From the NCBI GenBank assembly GCA_000063525.1, contig CT978603.1, forward strand, positions 677,105 to 741,104: a stretch of 64,000 bases of DNA. Direction: 5' to 3'. Positions within the stretch are counted from its first letter, which is position 1. Each line of letters starts with the position of its first letter. Origin of the DNA: Synechococcus sp. RCC307 (lineage in GTDB: Bacteria > Cyanobacteriota > Cyanobacteriia > PCC-6307 > Cyanobiaceae). Shown piece by piece: positions 1-12,919 of this stretch. The notes under the pieces are model-generated. The model was not told the origin of the DNA. It ran no database searches and saw only the letters and a program-made list of their open reading frames with translations. A program made the position numbers and the translations under genes.

Positions 1-1589
1 CCTTGTTGATTTTCGATGAACCACTGGGGGGCATGGAGTTTGCCCACGTCGTGATACAGCGCTCCAGTGCGCACAAGATCCACATCGCCGCCGATGGCAC
101 GCACGCCTTCCTCGGCCAGGCCGCAGATCATCAAGGTGTGCTCAAAAGTTCCCGGCGCTTCTGAGGAGAGCTTGCGCAGCAGCGGGCGCTGTAGATCGCA
201 GAGCTCCAGCAAGCGGGAACGCGTGATCATTCCGAAGAGCCGCTCAACGGTGGGGGAGATCAACAGCGCCAGCAGCAGCAGTCCCCCCATCAAGATCCCT
301 TCGCTCAGTAGCTCGCCGCCCACTGAGCCACCCATGACCTGGATCAAGGCGGCTTCCACCAGCAGGGCTGCCACCGTGAGCAACACGGCGTTTTGCAGCA
401 TTTCGGCGCGCGAACGTTGCCGGCCGGCTAGCAGCACGCCCACAACGGCAACGGCTGCGGCTAAGAGCAGGCGCGCTGTGCCCACGCTGTTGAGGGGAAT
501 CGGCCATAGCAGGGTGGCCAGCGACAGCCAGGCCAGGCCGCTGGCGGCGCCCAGCCCTTCAGCCAACAGCAGGCTGGGGGGAACCAGCACGGCCAGGGCG
601 CTGACGGAGGCGCCAAACCAGAGCTTGCAACCTTGCACCACCGCCAAGGTGCCCAGCAGCAGCAGCGCCTGGGGGATCTCCAGATCCGTGCGCCAACGGC
701 GGCAAATCAGCAGCATCAGGCCTGCCGCGATGCTCGCTTCAATCCAACGCACCAGGAACAGGCCTGTCGCCGGACGCCGGCTGATCAGGCCAAAGGCATC
801 CAGCACGTCGTAGGCCCGCTGGCTGATCACCTCGCCTTTGACGGTGATCACCTCGCCGGCTTTGACCTCGATTTTGGGAACGCCGTTTTGCTGAATCAGG
901 TCATTCAGCAACACCTGGGTGAGGCTGTTATCCGTGCGCAGGTTGGTGCTCCCCTGCAGGGAGCGGGTGATCAACTTGGCGCCGAGACTGCGGCCTGGTT
1001 CTGGAAGCTGATCAAGTTGCAGCTTGGCGGCCCGTTGCAGTTGGTCTTCCGCCAGGGTGCTGACCACGCCTTGGGTGAGCATCCGCTGCTGCGCTTGCTC
1101 CACGGTGGTCTGCCACTTCCGCAGTTCCTGCGGCGTTTGCGTTAGTAGGAAGGCTTCATCTTCTGGTGAGACTGCGATCGGGGTGAGGCGCATCTCCCCG
1201 GCAGTTCTTGAGTTGAGCAACTCGGCCAGCATTCGGTTGAGCCGGCTCTCCAACTTGGAGGTGGCGTTCTGATCGGTGATCTGAACTTGAATGCGCGGGC
1301 CCAATTGCGAGCGGCGTTGGGCTAGCGCTTCGCTATCCACCACCGAGGCATCACGGGGGGCGCGGATTTCAAAGGGAGCCGGCAAACCTGGCCGCAGTGA
1401 CGGCTCCACCAACCAAGGCCAGGCGGAGACCAACCCCACACCAAGGCAGGCCAAGAAAACAACGAGTCCGTCCCGCAGGGTCCAGCGCACCGCCATCCGA
1501 CTGGGTCGCTCATGGCGTAGCCACCGCCTCCAGGCCCGCCCAAGGCGCGGCCGAAAGCTCCAGAACCAACGTGAGAGGGCGGAGAGCAC
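1..1589 (-). CDS. 7TM-HD family membrane phosphohydrolase (PgpH-like), 3' end off the window
   Basis: Probable membrane-bound HD-domain phosphohydrolase of the 7TMR-HD family; in other bacteria PgpH members hydrolyse c-di-AMP. Read on the minus strand, the protein has an N-terminal membrane helix ([20 protein letters not shown]), an extracytoplasmic region starting around [19 protein letters not shown], several more hydrophobic segments, then the start of an HD domain near the window edge ([13 protein letters not shown], then [13 protein letters not shown], giving H...HD). The gene continues past base 1. The frame is closed upstream by a TAG just before 1600. The GTG at 1589 is the longest plausible start and an ATG at 1496 is the alternative. 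Family assignment is firm; the substrate is inferred. Confidence 0.8.
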   Translation of the reverse strand, partial: MLSALSRWFWSFRPRLGRAWRRWLRHERPSRMAVRWTLRDGLVVFLACLGVGLVSAWPWLVEPSLRPGLPAPFEIRAPRDASVVDSEALAQRRSQLGPRIQVQITDQNATSKLESRLNRMLAELLNSRTAGEMRLTPIAVSPEDEAFLLTQTPQELRKWQTTVEQAQQRMLTQGVVSTLAEDQLQRAAKLQLDQLPEPGRSLGAKLITRSLQGSTNLRTDNSLTQVLLNDLIQQNGVPKIEVKAGEVITVKGEVISQRAYDVLDAFGLISRRPATGLFLVRWIEASIAAGLMLLICRRWRTDLEIPQALLLLGTLAVVQGCKLWFGASVSALAVLVPPSLLLAEGLGAASGLAWLSLATLLWPIPLNSVGTARLLLAAAVAVVGVLLAGRQRSRAEMLQNAVLLTVAALLVEAALIQVMGGSVGGELLSEGILMGGLLLLALLISPTVERLFGMITRSRLLELCDLQRPLLRKLSSEAPGTFEHTLMICGLAEEGVRAIGGDVDLVRTGALYHDVGKLHAPQWFIENQQ

Positions 1590-1631
1590 AGCGCGGCTGA
1601 GGTCAGACTGACGCTAGCTCCCATCACCGGA

Positions 1632-2510
1632 ATGCCAGCCCAGCGTCTTGATGGCCGCCAGTTGGCGGCTCAGCTCGAGGAGGTGATGGCCGCGGCAATC
1701 GCTTCTGGTTTGCCGCGCGCTGGCCGGCCGCCTGGCTTGGCGGTGCTGCGTGTTGGCGACGATCCGGCAAGCGGTGTGTATGTGGCCAATAAAGAGAAAG
1801 CCTGCGCCCGTGTGGGCTTGGTGAGCCATGGCGCCCACCTCGATGCAGCCACCCCCCAGGCCGAGATTGAGGCCAAGTTGCGGCAGTTGAACCAGGATCC
1901 CGCCGTCGATGGAATCCTCGTGCAGTTGCCGGTGCCCGCTGGTCTGGATGATCGGGCCCTGCTGCTGGAGCTGGATCCAGCCAAAGACGCCGATGGTCTG
2001 CATCCGCTCAATCTGGGCCGCTTGTTGCGGGGAGAGCCCGGTCCGCGCAGCTGCACGCCGGCTGGGGTGATGGCCCTGCTGCGCAGCAACGGCATCGATC
2101 CCGCTGGCAAACGGGCCGTGGTGATTGGCCGCAGCATCCTGGTGGGCCAGCCGATGGCGCTGATGTTGCAAGCGGCCAATGCCACGGTCACGGTGGTGCA
2201 TTCGCGAACTGCTGATTTAGCGGCCCACACCCGTGAAGCCGAGATTTTGGTGGTGGCTGCCGGCAAGCCAGGGATGATCGGCGCCGATCATGTGCGCCCT
2301 GGAGCCGCGGTGGTGGATGTGGGGATTCACCGCAAGCCGGAAGGAGGGTTATGCGGGGATGTGCGCTCTGCCGAGGTGGAGCCCATCGCCTCAGCCCTAT
2401 CGCCTGTGCCCGGCGGAGTGGGGCCGATGACGGTGACGATGCTGCTGCTCAATACCGTGCGGGCTTGGAGCCAGCGGTTTGATCTGCCGGATCCAACCCC
2501 TGGTTATTAA
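1632..2510 (+). CDS. folD: Bifunctional methylenetetrahydrofolate dehydrogenase / methenyltetrahydrofolate cyclohydrolase
   Basis: Cytosolic one-carbon enzyme that interconverts 5,10-methylene-, 5,10-methenyl- and 10-formyl-tetrahydrofolate using NADP. At 292 residues it has family length. The catalytic lysine sits in YVANKEKAC (around residue 56), followed by [10 protein letters not shown], the signature [14 protein letters not shown], the Rossmann segment [17 protein letters not shown] and the C-terminal [16 protein letters not shown]. It starts with ATG about 40 bases from the divergent 7TM-HD gene and is followed on the same strand by a small ORF and crtE. Confidence 0.97.
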   Translation: MPAQRLDGRQLAAQLEEVMAAAIASGLPRAGRPPGLAVLRVGDDPASGVYVANKEKACARVGLVSHGAHLDAATPQAEIEAKLRQLNQDPAVDGILVQLPVPAGLDDRALLLELDPAKDADGLHPLNLGRLLRGEPGPRSCTPAGVMALLRSNGIDPAGKRAVVIGRSILVGQPMALMLQAANATVTVVHSRTADLAAHTREAEILVVAAGKPGMIGADHVRPGAAVVDVGIHRKPEGGLCGDVRSAEVEPIASALSPVPGGVGPMTVTMLLLNTVRAWSQRFDLPDPTPGY

Positions 2511-2564
2511 GGGCGCTGCGGGCTTAAGGTTTCCTTTAGATCCTTCTGCTTGTGGGGTGCCGCC

Positions 2565-4205
<1,641 letters not shown>

Positions 4206-5626
4206 GCTGGCCGATGCCGCTCCCGAGCTGACCGATGGTCAGCGTGTTGCCCTTGAGGGTTTCCAGGACTGGCTGACGGCCTCCGAGGCGGATTGCCCGT
4301 TTGTGCTCAGTGGTTATGCCGGCACCGGCAAAACCTTCCTCTCGGCAAGGTTTTTGCAGCTCGCCGATGCCGCCCATCTCTGCTGGACCGTGGCAGCACC
4401 CACCCATAAAGCCGTTGGGGTGCTGCGTCAGCAGCTCGAGGACCAGGGTCTGCGTCCCACCTGGTATCCCTCCACCATCCACCGTTTGCTCCGCCTCAAG
4501 CTCAGTCGCCAAGAGGAGCAGGAGCGCTGTGATCCCACCGAGCAGACCGCGACGGCGCTCGAACACCTGGGCTTGGTGCTGGTGGATGAAGCCTCGATGG
4601 TGGATAGCCGCTTGCTGGAGATCACCCTGCAATGCGCCCACACCTATGGCACCCGCTTGGTGTTTGTCGGTGATCCGGCCCAGTTGCCGCCGGTGAGTGA
4701 GGAGAGCAGCCCGGTGTTTGCCATGAAGCGCTCAGAAGCGCACCACCTCCAAGAGGTGGTGCGCCACGGGGGGCCTGTGCTGCGTTTGGCCACTGGTCTG
4801 CGGCAAGGGCAGCTGCCCAGCAGTCAACCGCCGCTGCTGCCGCCAGTGGATGACGACAGCGGCCGGGTGGCGGTGGTCAGCCGGGAGGAATGGATCAGCC
4901 AGGCCCAAGAAGCCTTGCGGTTGAGCAGTGAGCGGCTCGACCCAGACCACGCCCGCTTGCTGTGTTTCACCAACCGAACCCTGGATCGTTTGGTGCCGAT
5001 TGCGCGGCGGGCCCTGCACGGGGAGATGGCCGATCAATTGCCCGTGTTGCCTGGTGAGGTGCTGATCACGCGATCGGCGGTGATGGCCCCGGCCTGCCAA
5101 GAGGGCTTGGCCAATGGAGAAGATGCCGATCTGGTGTTGGGCTCCAACCGCGAACTGTTGGTGCGTGATGTGGCCCCGGATCGCTGTGATTTGGCGGACT
5201 TGGGGCTCAAGGCCGCTCCAGTGATTGAAACCCTGCGGGTGGATGTGGAAGCCGGTGAAAGCCAACTCCAGCTGCGTTTAGCGCCAGCCGCAGGCAGCCC
5301 AGGGCGGCAACGGCTCGATGCGGCTTTGGCTGATCTGCGCAGCCAGGCCAAGCAGGCCGAAGGCAGCCAGCGGCGTCAACTCTGGCGCCAGTTCTTTTTG
5401 CTGCGCGATTCCTTTGCCAGCGTCGGACCTGCGGCAGTGCTCACGGTGCATCGCAGCCAGGGCAGCAGCTTCACCGATGTGTTTGTGGCCCCCGATGTCT
5501 ATTGGCCGCAGCAGGAGGAGATTCGCCGTCAGTTGGTCTATGTGGCGGTGAGCCGGGCCCGGCGCCGGGTTTGGTTGGTGGGGCGTGAGGGCTCGGAGGC
5601 CATGCGCTCAAGCTGGCAGCAGGGGC

Positions 5627-6328
5627 TCAGCTGATGGCGGTGAAGCCATCAAGCCCGCTCCAGCCCGACCAGCCCAGATAGAGCGCCAAGGCGACGCTGA
5701 TCAACCCCAGGATCAAGCTGCTGCGTTGCTCGATGAATCGCTTGCCCTGCTCCAGCAGCGGTTGCACCTGCTGTTTGCGGACCAGCACCAACAGAATCGG
5801 AATCAGCAGCAGGGTGCTGCTGATCAGGCTGAAGTAGGCGATTAAGCCCAGCTCCAGCAGCTGGCTGTGATGACCCCCCTGCACCAGGGAGGCTCCCTTG
5901 GCGAGCAGGAACAGGTTGTCGGGGCTCAGGAGAAGCGTTAGCGGTGCGGTGAGCAGCAGCACCGTCAGGGGCAACTGTCCAACTTTTTCCAGCTTGGTGA
6001 TCCAGCTGCCCTGCAGATCTTTGAAGTCTTTGGGTTTGGGATCCAGTTCGCGAATGCCCAGGGCCAGCAGCGCTCCGGCGGCAAACAGATCAATTCCCAC
6101 CTGGTGAATCCCGCCTTTCTCCATCGAGAGGGTGAGCCCCTTGCCCACCGTCACCAGCAGCGCGATGGCAACGCTGTTGGTCACAAACCAGGCGCCACTG
6201 AACAGGCTGGATTTCAGCAGCGGCGTGCTGCCCAGCAGCAGCAGCAGCACCAAGGCGATGTCGAGGGGGCTGAGGGCAACGGCAAAGCCGCAGGCCGTGA
6301 GTTCGGTGAAGGTGCGCGTCAGTGGCAC
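5627..6328 (-). CDS. Sap/GAP-like integral membrane protein
   Basis: A 233-residue polytopic membrane protein with about six hydrophobic segments, for example SPLDIALVLLLLLGSTPLL, LPLTVLLLTAPLTLLLSPDN and ISSTLLLIPILLVLVRK. The arrangement resembles the GAP / sulfolipid-1-addressing-protein (Sap) family, which is distantly related to LysE-type transporters; the substrate is unknown. It overlaps the end of the convergent helicase gene by 8 bases and the upstream histidine phosphatase gene by 10, so it is the last gene of the minus-strand block that starts at petH. Confidence 0.75.
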   Translation of the reverse strand: MPLTRTFTELTACGFAVALSPLDIALVLLLLLGSTPLLKSSLFSGAWFVTNSVAIALLVTVGKGLTLSMEKGGIHQVGIDLFAAGALLALGIRELDPKPKDFKDLQGSWITKLEKVGQLPLTVLLLTAPLTLLLSPDNLFLLAKGASLVQGGHHSQLLELGLIAYFSLISSTLLLIPILLVLVRKQQVQPLLEQGKRFIEQRSSLILGLISVALALYLGWSGWSGLDGFTAIS

Positions 6329-6897
6329 GGCGCGTTCCAGTGTTTGAGCGCTCGATTCTCGCGCTCAAAGCCCAGCACGCTGTAGGTGCCGGTGCCCAAG
6401 ATCAGGTGCTTGCCGCCGCAGGCACCCTGCTCCATCCATGTGCCGGCCAGGCTGCGCAGGATGTGGCCGTGGGCAAACAGGGCCACATCCCCCTCGATCG
6501 TCAGCAGTTGATCGATCACCCGCTGGCAACGAGCCGTGACCGCTGCGGCATCCTCACCGCCTGGGCAGCCATGGCTCCACACACTCCACGTCGGCACGGT
6601 TTGGCGGATTTCTTTGGTGGTGATGCCTTCGTAGTCGCCGTAATCCCACTCGCGCAGGTCTGGGTGCACGTCTGCTTGGGCGCCAAGACCTGCAAGTTCG
6701 CAGGTGCGCCGGGCCCGTTGCAGTGGACTCACCCACACCTGCGCAAAGGACTGACCACGCAGCCGTGGAGCCAAGGCCTTGGCTTCCTCTTCCCCCTCGG
6801 GCAGCAGTGGTATGTCGCTACTACCGGTGTGGCGGCCATTGCGGCTCCACTCCGTGGCCCCGTGGCGGAGCAGCCAGATGCATTGGCTCGCGGCCAT
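6319..6897 (-). CDS. Histidine phosphatase family protein (phosphoglycerate mutase-like)
   Basis: A 192-residue member of the histidine phosphatase superfamily, with the phospho-acceptor RHG in WLLRHGATEWS, the arginine of SPLQRARRT, the acid EWDYGDYEG and the second histidine in ALFAHGHILRSL. Members include phosphoglycerate mutases, broad phosphatases and alpha-ribazole phosphatase (CobC). The cobalamin gene cbiA lies two genes upstream, which makes a CobC-like role possible, but the motifs cannot decide the substrate. Confidence 0.85.
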   Translation of the reverse strand: MAASQCIWLLRHGATEWSRNGRHTGSSDIPLLPEGEEEAKALAPRLRGQSFAQVWVSPLQRARRTCELAGLGAQADVHPDLREWDYGDYEGITTKEIRQTVPTWSVWSHGCPGGEDAAAVTARCQRVIDQLLTIEGDVALFAHGHILRSLAGTWMEQGACGGKHLILGTGTYSVLGFERENRALKHWNAPCH

Positions 6898-6947
6898 GGG
6901 CGGCCTCCGGGGTGACGGTTCTGCTGAACCCTATGGAGCGGATTTTG

Positions 6948-7301
6948 CTAACGGGTTAACGCCCCGCCTTGGAAGTGATTCGGCCTGATTTCAAACCAAT
7001 CGGCACCGGTGGTAGCGACGCGACTGCCATCAACCGAATCAACCCGGGCTCCAGGGGGGCCGCCTTCGCACCACACCCTGAGTTCCGTGAGGCGTTGCTC
7101 GTCGCCTTCGGCTTGCACTTCGACGCTGCCATCGCTGCAGTTGCGCACCCAGCCAGCGAGGCCCAATTCCTGCGCTCGGCGGCAGCACCCGGCCCGGTAG
7201 CCCACACCCTGTACCAGCCCTCGAATGCGAAAGCGCCAACGTTCAGCAGGAATGCGCAGGGAGCGATTCGGTTGGCCATCACGCTCTAGGCGCTTAGCCA
7301 C
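6948..7301 (-). CDS. Acylphosphatase
   Basis: Small hydrolase of carboxyl-phosphate anhydrides. The signature runs RIRGLVQGVGYRAGC (catalytic Arg in GVGYR), then LAGWVRNCSDGSVEVQAEG (catalytic Asn in WVRN), ending with DWFEIRP. The domain is about 95 residues. The GTG at 7301 gives 117 residues and a 16-base overlap with cbiA. ATGs at 7343 and 7394 are longer options, with a basic, low-quality N-terminus that would overlap cbiA by 58 bases or more. Identity is secure, the start is not. Confidence 0.85.
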   Translation of the reverse strand: MAKRLERDGQPNRSLRIPAERWRFRIRGLVQGVGYRAGCCRRAQELGLAGWVRNCSDGSVEVQAEGDEQRLTELRVWCEGGPPGARVDSVDGSRVATTGADWFEIRPNHFQGGALTR

Positions 7302-8647
7302 TTGCCGGCGGCGTGCGTCAACCGTTGGGGAATCGAAGGGCATCCACCCCAATGGAGGTGGAGCCAACTTGCGTGAACGGCGGCGTCGGTCCATCCCTCA
7401 ACCCTAGACCTCACGCCCCACCCCTCCAGCTGCCAAAGTGCTGCTTCCATCGGGCTGTCGTCCAGTTGCCAGCGGTGGAATTCATGGCCGTGCAACACCT
7501 CCCCTTGGCGCACCACCAGCCCATCGCGCTTCACCTGGGCGGTGCGGTAGCCCAGGCTGAGCGCACCGCGGCAGGCGCGATGGGGCAGTAGGCCGGCCAT
7601 GGCGTGGTGTTGCCCATTAGCGTCCACCAACTCCTGCCCCAGCAGCAGCAGTCCGCCGCATTCGGCATACATCGCGCCCCCTGCCGCTCCATGGCGGGCT
7701 AAGGAGCCGAGACTTTGGTGGCATTGGCTCAGCTCCTTGGCATGCAGCTCGGGGTAGCCACCCGGCAACACCACCGCGCCGCATTGCGCTGGCAACGGTT
7801 GATCCGCCAGTGGTGCCCAATGCGTCACTTGACAGCCCAGATGCTGCAACGACTCTTCCAGTTCGGGGTAGCAGAAATGGAAGGCGGCATCCCTGGCCAC
7901 AGCCACCACAGGACCATGGGGCGGTTGCTTTGGCCCAAGGTCCATCAAGGGATGGTCTGTTGCGGCAGTGCCATGACTGGTTAGTTGCGGCCAGAGGCGC
8001 TCGAGATCAAGCCATTGCGCAGCCAACTCGGCCCATTGTTGGCTCCGTTCTGGCCAATCGGGCAGGTCCTGGGGGGGGAGCAAGCCCAGATGGCGGCTGG
8101 GTAGTTCCAAGGCTGGATGCCGCGGCAACACCCCCAGCAGTGGCATGCCGATCTGCTCGAGCACATCGCTCAGCAGCTGTTGGTGCCTCGGCGTTGACAC
8201 GCCGTTGAGCACAACTCCAGCAATGGAGAGGTTGGGGTCGTGATCGCGAAAGCCCCGCACCAAGGCCGCTAACGATGCGGCCTGACGGCTGGCTTCCACC
8301 ACCAACAGCACAGGCAAATCAAGGCTGGTAGCGACTGCAGCGCTGCTGCCTACGGAGCTGGGGCCAACGCCATCGAACAGCCCCATTACCCCCTCCACAA
8401 GCGAGAGGGGTTGCTGTTGGCTCCACCAGCGAAAGCTGCGGCGCACCCACTCCTCACCGCAAAGCAGCAGATCGAGGTTGCGGCAGCGAACCCCACTGAC
8501 GCGGCTGAGCAATTGCGGGTCGAGATAGTCCGGGCCAACTTTGAAGCTCTGCAGTCCCTGCCCGCGCTGGGCGGCAACAGCGGCCAGCAGCAACGACACC
8601 AGGGTCTTGCCGCTCCCGCTGCAGGGGGCGGCGATCAGAAGCGTCAA
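7286..8647 (-). CDS. cbiA: Cobyrinate a,c-diamide synthase
   Basis: ATP- and glutamine-dependent amidation of the a and c carboxylates of cobyrinate in B12 synthesis. In 453 residues, the N-terminal dethiobiotin-synthase-like ATPase has the P-loop IAAPCSGSGKTLVSL and SFKVGPDYLDPQL. The C-terminal glutamine amidotransferase has VVLPGGYPEL and YAECGGLLLLGQ (nucleophile Cys), then HGHEFHRW and HASWLHLHW. It overlaps the acylphosphatase gene and lies 12 bases downstream of opcA. No other cobalamin gene is adjacent; cbiT is about 28 kb away. Confidence 0.95.
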   Translation of the reverse strand: MTLLIAAPCSGSGKTLVSLLLAAVAAQRGQGLQSFKVGPDYLDPQLLSRVSGVRCRNLDLLLCGEEWVRRSFRWWSQQQPLSLVEGVMGLFDGVGPSSVGSSAAVATSLDLPVLLVVEASRQAASLAALVRGFRDHDPNLSIAGVVLNGVSTPRHQQLLSDVLEQIGMPLLGVLPRHPALELPSRHLGLLPPQDLPDWPERSQQWAELAAQWLDLERLWPQLTSHGTAATDHPLMDLGPKQPPHGPVVAVARDAAFHFCYPELEESLQHLGCQVTHWAPLADQPLPAQCGAVVLPGGYPELHAKELSQCHQSLGSLARHGAAGGAMYAECGGLLLLGQELVDANGQHHAMAGLLPHRACRGALSLGYRTAQVKRDGLVVRQGEVLHGHEFHRWQLDDSPMEAALWQLEGWGVRSRVEGWTDAAVHASWLHLHWGGCPSIPQRLTHAAGKWLSA

Positions 8648-8659
8648 GCCTGGGCTGAA

Positions 8660-9952
8660 TCAGCGCGGCAGCAGTCTGGATGCCAGCGGGACACAGGCGG
8701 CCAGCAGCGGATTGGTGCTGTCGTGGCCACCGCGCAGGGTGCGGGAGACCTCCCGTTGGGCGGACTCAATGGTGGAGGTCACCACCTGCTCCACCAACTC
8801 CATTCGAGCCATGCCGCCTGCTTCTAAGCGCATGCAACCCCCGGTTTCACCGCAGAGGATCACGCACAGCGGCGCACGGTGCTCGGGCCTGCAAACCAAA
8901 CGCAAGCCCACGATGCTGCCGGGATGGGTGCTGGGATCGCCCACAGGGACGGGCATCTGGCGGAGCTGCACGGCAACCCCATCGGGCCGCCGGAAGCTGG
9001 CGCTGATGCCATCGCCTTCGCAGTGGTTGCTGGACTCCAGGCTCCAGCCCAGGCGGTTGGCAATCCAGGCAGCCATCAACAGGCCCTGCACGGGTTGATG
9101 CCCCTGCACATCGATATCGAGTTGCACCACGTGGGCCAAGGCATCACGACGGCCGGGGTGGTCGAACACCATGGCCAGGTTTTCTCGCCAGCTCGACAGG
9201 CGATACCAGTTCAGATCGCTGATGGCCTGGCCGGCTGCGGCGCGCTGGCTGAGCACATCGAGGGCGCGGGCTGGAGTGCCGATAGCCGTGTCGATGATCA
9301 GCCGCCGCGGAGCCTGACTGATGCCTTCAAAGACATCCGGTGCCTCATCCAGGGTGCCGTTCCACCACACCCAGCAGGGGAGTTCAGCAGGGATCAGGGG
9401 ATTCACCATGCCAAGCCCCCGCTGCAGGGCCTCCATGCCGCCGCGCATGACCACCACATCACCGCAGACCGATGAGGCTGGCCCGTCTTCAGGGAGAGGG
9501 CAGTAGGCGGCCACCAGGGTTTCCAGATGCTGATGGTGATCGAGGCTGGGAGCCAAGGTGATCAGCCTCCTTGGTTGGTGCAGGCTGATGGCCGGATCCA
9601 CGTACTGGCCGCGGAGATCCTCGCTGGCCTGATCCCCGGGCAGTTGCCCCAATTGCCAGGCCAGCTCTGGGGCCAGTGGCGAGGTGGAGAGCGGAAGCCC
9701 GCATGCGGGAACGGCTTGGCGCCCCGCTTGGAGCAGCTCCTCGCGTTCTAGGCCCGTGATGGGGCCATCGAGGCGGCCAAGCCGCACCAGGTGCTGCTCG
9801 ATCCAAGAGGGCTGCCACACCAACAGGCTGAAGGTGGCGGCGCCACTGGAGGTGGCGTCCTGTTCACCGCCATTCCAGAGACGGCCGAGGTAATCGGAGA
9901 CGTCCTGGGGGGGGAGTTCCAGCGGTGCCTGAAGAGTGAGCTGAGGAGCCAT
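8660..9952 (-). CDS. opcA: Glucose-6-phosphate dehydrogenase assembly/activator protein OpcA
   Basis: OpcA activates cyanobacterial G6PDH and takes part in its redox control. The 430-residue protein follows zwf directly (47-base gap), the usual cyanobacterial arrangement. It has the family pattern VVAAYCPLPEDG, CWVWWNGTLDEAPDVFE and SDLNWYRLSSWRENLAMVFD. Near the C-terminus is a cluster of cysteines, LCVILCGETGGCMRL, two of them six residues apart as in the redox-active pair described for Anabaena OpcA. Located in the cytosol. Confidence 0.92.
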   Translation of the reverse strand: MAPQLTLQAPLELPPQDVSDYLGRLWNGGEQDATSSGAATFSLLVWQPSWIEQHLVRLGRLDGPITGLEREELLQAGRQAVPACGLPLSTSPLAPELAWQLGQLPGDQASEDLRGQYVDPAISLHQPRRLITLAPSLDHHQHLETLVAAYCPLPEDGPASSVCGDVVVMRGGMEALQRGLGMVNPLIPAELPCWVWWNGTLDEAPDVFEGISQAPRRLIIDTAIGTPARALDVLSQRAAAGQAISDLNWYRLSSWRENLAMVFDHPGRRDALAHVVQLDIDVQGHQPVQGLLMAAWIANRLGWSLESSNHCEGDGISASFRRPDGVAVQLRQMPVPVGDPSTHPGSIVGLRLVCRPEHRAPLCVILCGETGGCMRLEAGGMARMELVEQVVTSTIESAQREVSRTLRGGHDSTNPLLAACVPLASRLLPR

Positions 9953-9999
9953 GGTTCAACGGGGTGGCAGAAACGGACGGGAGAGGGACAGGGAATTGC

Positions 10000-11526
10000 T
10001 CAGGGACGACGCCACAGCAGGCCATCACGGGCCAACAGGCTGTCGGAGGCGGCCGGGCCCCAGGTGCTGGCTTCGTAGGGGTAAACCGGAAGCTGCCAGG
10101 GCTGCTGTTCAATCAGCTCCACCAGGGGCGTGTAGAGGCGCCAGGCGGCCTCCACTTCATCGCTGCGGGTGAACAAGGTGGGATCGCCGAGCATGGCGTC
10201 GGCGAGCAGCCGCACATACCCCTCGTCAGAGGGCTCACCAAAGGACTCGTCATAGGAGAAGTCCATATCCACTGGCCGACTGCGCATGCCAGAGCCTGGA
10301 GCTTTGACTTCAAAGCGGAAATCGGCCCCTTCATTGGGTTGGATCCGCAGGATCAATTGATTCGCTCCAGGGGCGCCGCCGCCTGAGGAATCAAAGAGGT
10401 GCACGGGAGCTTCCTTGAAGGTCAGCACCACCTCACTCATGCGCTTGGGCATGCGCTTGCCGGTGCGCACATAGAAGGGCACCCCCTGCCAGCGCCAGTT
10501 GTCGATGAACAGCTTCATCGCCACGTAGGTCTCCGTGGTGCTGTTGGGATCCACGTTGGGCTCCTGGCGGTAGCCCGCCAGGGGATCACTGCTGGTGCCG
10601 CCAGGGCCATATTGACCGCGTACGCAGCAGTTCCAGGGCTCGGCCTCATCGGCGAGCCGAGCGGCCTGCAGCACCTTGGCCTTTTCATTGCGGATGGCCT
10701 CGGGGTCGTAGCGGCCCGGGGTTTCCATGGCCGTGAGGGCCAGCATCTGGGTGAGGTGGTTTTGCACCATGTCCCGGAGGGCACCCGAGGTTTCGTAGTA
10801 GCCCGCGCGCTCTTCCACGCCAACGGTTTCTGCTGCCGTGATCTGAACGTTGTCGATGTAATTGCGGTTCCAGATCGGCTCGAAAATGGTGTTCGCAAAG
10901 CGCATCACCAGGATGTTTTGAACCGTCTCTTTGCCGAGATAGTGGTCGATGCGGAAGATCTGGTTTTCCTGCCCGCAGCTTTTGACCACGCGATTGAGTT
11001 CCTGGGCACTGGCGTAGTCGCGGCCAAAGGGTTTTTCAATCACCACCCGGCTGCGCTTGGGATCGGCCAAGAGCCCGGCTGCCGCCAAAGCGCGGCAACC
11101 ACTGCCGTAGAAGGCTGGGGAGACAGATAGGTAGAAGGTGCGGTTGCTGCGGGTGGCGCGCTGGCGGTCGATCTGCTCGAGGCGCTTGCCGAGTCGCACC
11201 AGGTCGTCGCTTTTTTGCAGATCAACCGGCTCGTAGAAGAGGCCAGCAGAAAAGGTTTTCCAGCTCTCCGGGTCGTCAGCGATCTTGCTGGCGAGCGCCG
11301 CTTCCATCTTTTGGCGGAATTCGTCGTCGCTCCAGGGGCGGCGAGCACAGCCGAGCACCGCAAATTCGCTTGGCAGGCGCCGCTGCCGGAACAAATCAAA
11401 CAGGGCTGGAATCAGCTTGCGATGCGTGAGGTCGCCGCTAGCGCCAAAGATCACCAGGCACTGCGGTGAAATCACCCGCTCCTGGCGTAGGCCAACGCGG
11501 AGCGGGTTGGTCAATGTGGCGGTCAT
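10000..11526 (-). CDS. zwf: Glucose-6-phosphate 1-dehydrogenase
   Basis: First enzyme of the oxidative pentose phosphate pathway and the night-time NADPH source in cyanobacteria. In 508 residues it has the NADP-binding FGASGDLTHRKLIPALFDL, the EKPFGRDYASAQELN lysine motif and the active-site RIDHYLGKETVQN (His base), then RNEKAKVLQAAR. It opens the zwf-opcA pair and lies about 100 bases downstream of petH on the same strand, so NADPH-forming enzymes of photosynthesis and respiration are neighbours. ATG start. Confidence 0.97.
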   Translation of the reverse strand: MTATLTNPLRVGLRQERVISPQCLVIFGASGDLTHRKLIPALFDLFRQRRLPSEFAVLGCARRPWSDDEFRQKMEAALASKIADDPESWKTFSAGLFYEPVDLQKSDDLVRLGKRLEQIDRQRATRSNRTFYLSVSPAFYGSGCRALAAAGLLADPKRSRVVIEKPFGRDYASAQELNRVVKSCGQENQIFRIDHYLGKETVQNILVMRFANTIFEPIWNRNYIDNVQITAAETVGVEERAGYYETSGALRDMVQNHLTQMLALTAMETPGRYDPEAIRNEKAKVLQAARLADEAEPWNCCVRGQYGPGGTSSDPLAGYRQEPNVDPNSTTETYVAMKLFIDNWRWQGVPFYVRTGKRMPKRMSEVVLTFKEAPVHLFDSSGGGAPGANQLILRIQPNEGADFRFEVKAPGSGMRSRPVDMDFSYDESFGEPSDEGYVRLLADAMLGDPTLFTRSDEVEAAWRLYTPLVELIEQQPWQLPVYPYEASTWGPAASDSLLARDGLLWRRP

Positions 11527-11630
11527 CCCGTGGCCTCAGACAGAGGATTTCCACAAGATGAAGGCAACAGATGAACAGAAGGTGAATGGTCCGTTCTTCT
11601 GCAGATTTGACCGTCTGATTGAAGACCTGA

Positions 11631-12845
<1,215 letters not shown>

Positions 12846-12919
12846 TCACACCGTCAGGGCGAAAACACGTTTAGTGTCACTGATGTTGCAGATGTGACGC
12901 TCTGGCGGCCCCAGTCCTT

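Noticed and set aside
67-813. 248-residue plus-strand frame at the left edge
   Set aside because: Antisense to the 7TM-HD gene, whose frame shows membrane helices and the HD motif; the plus frame is Ser/Pro/Arg-rich noise.
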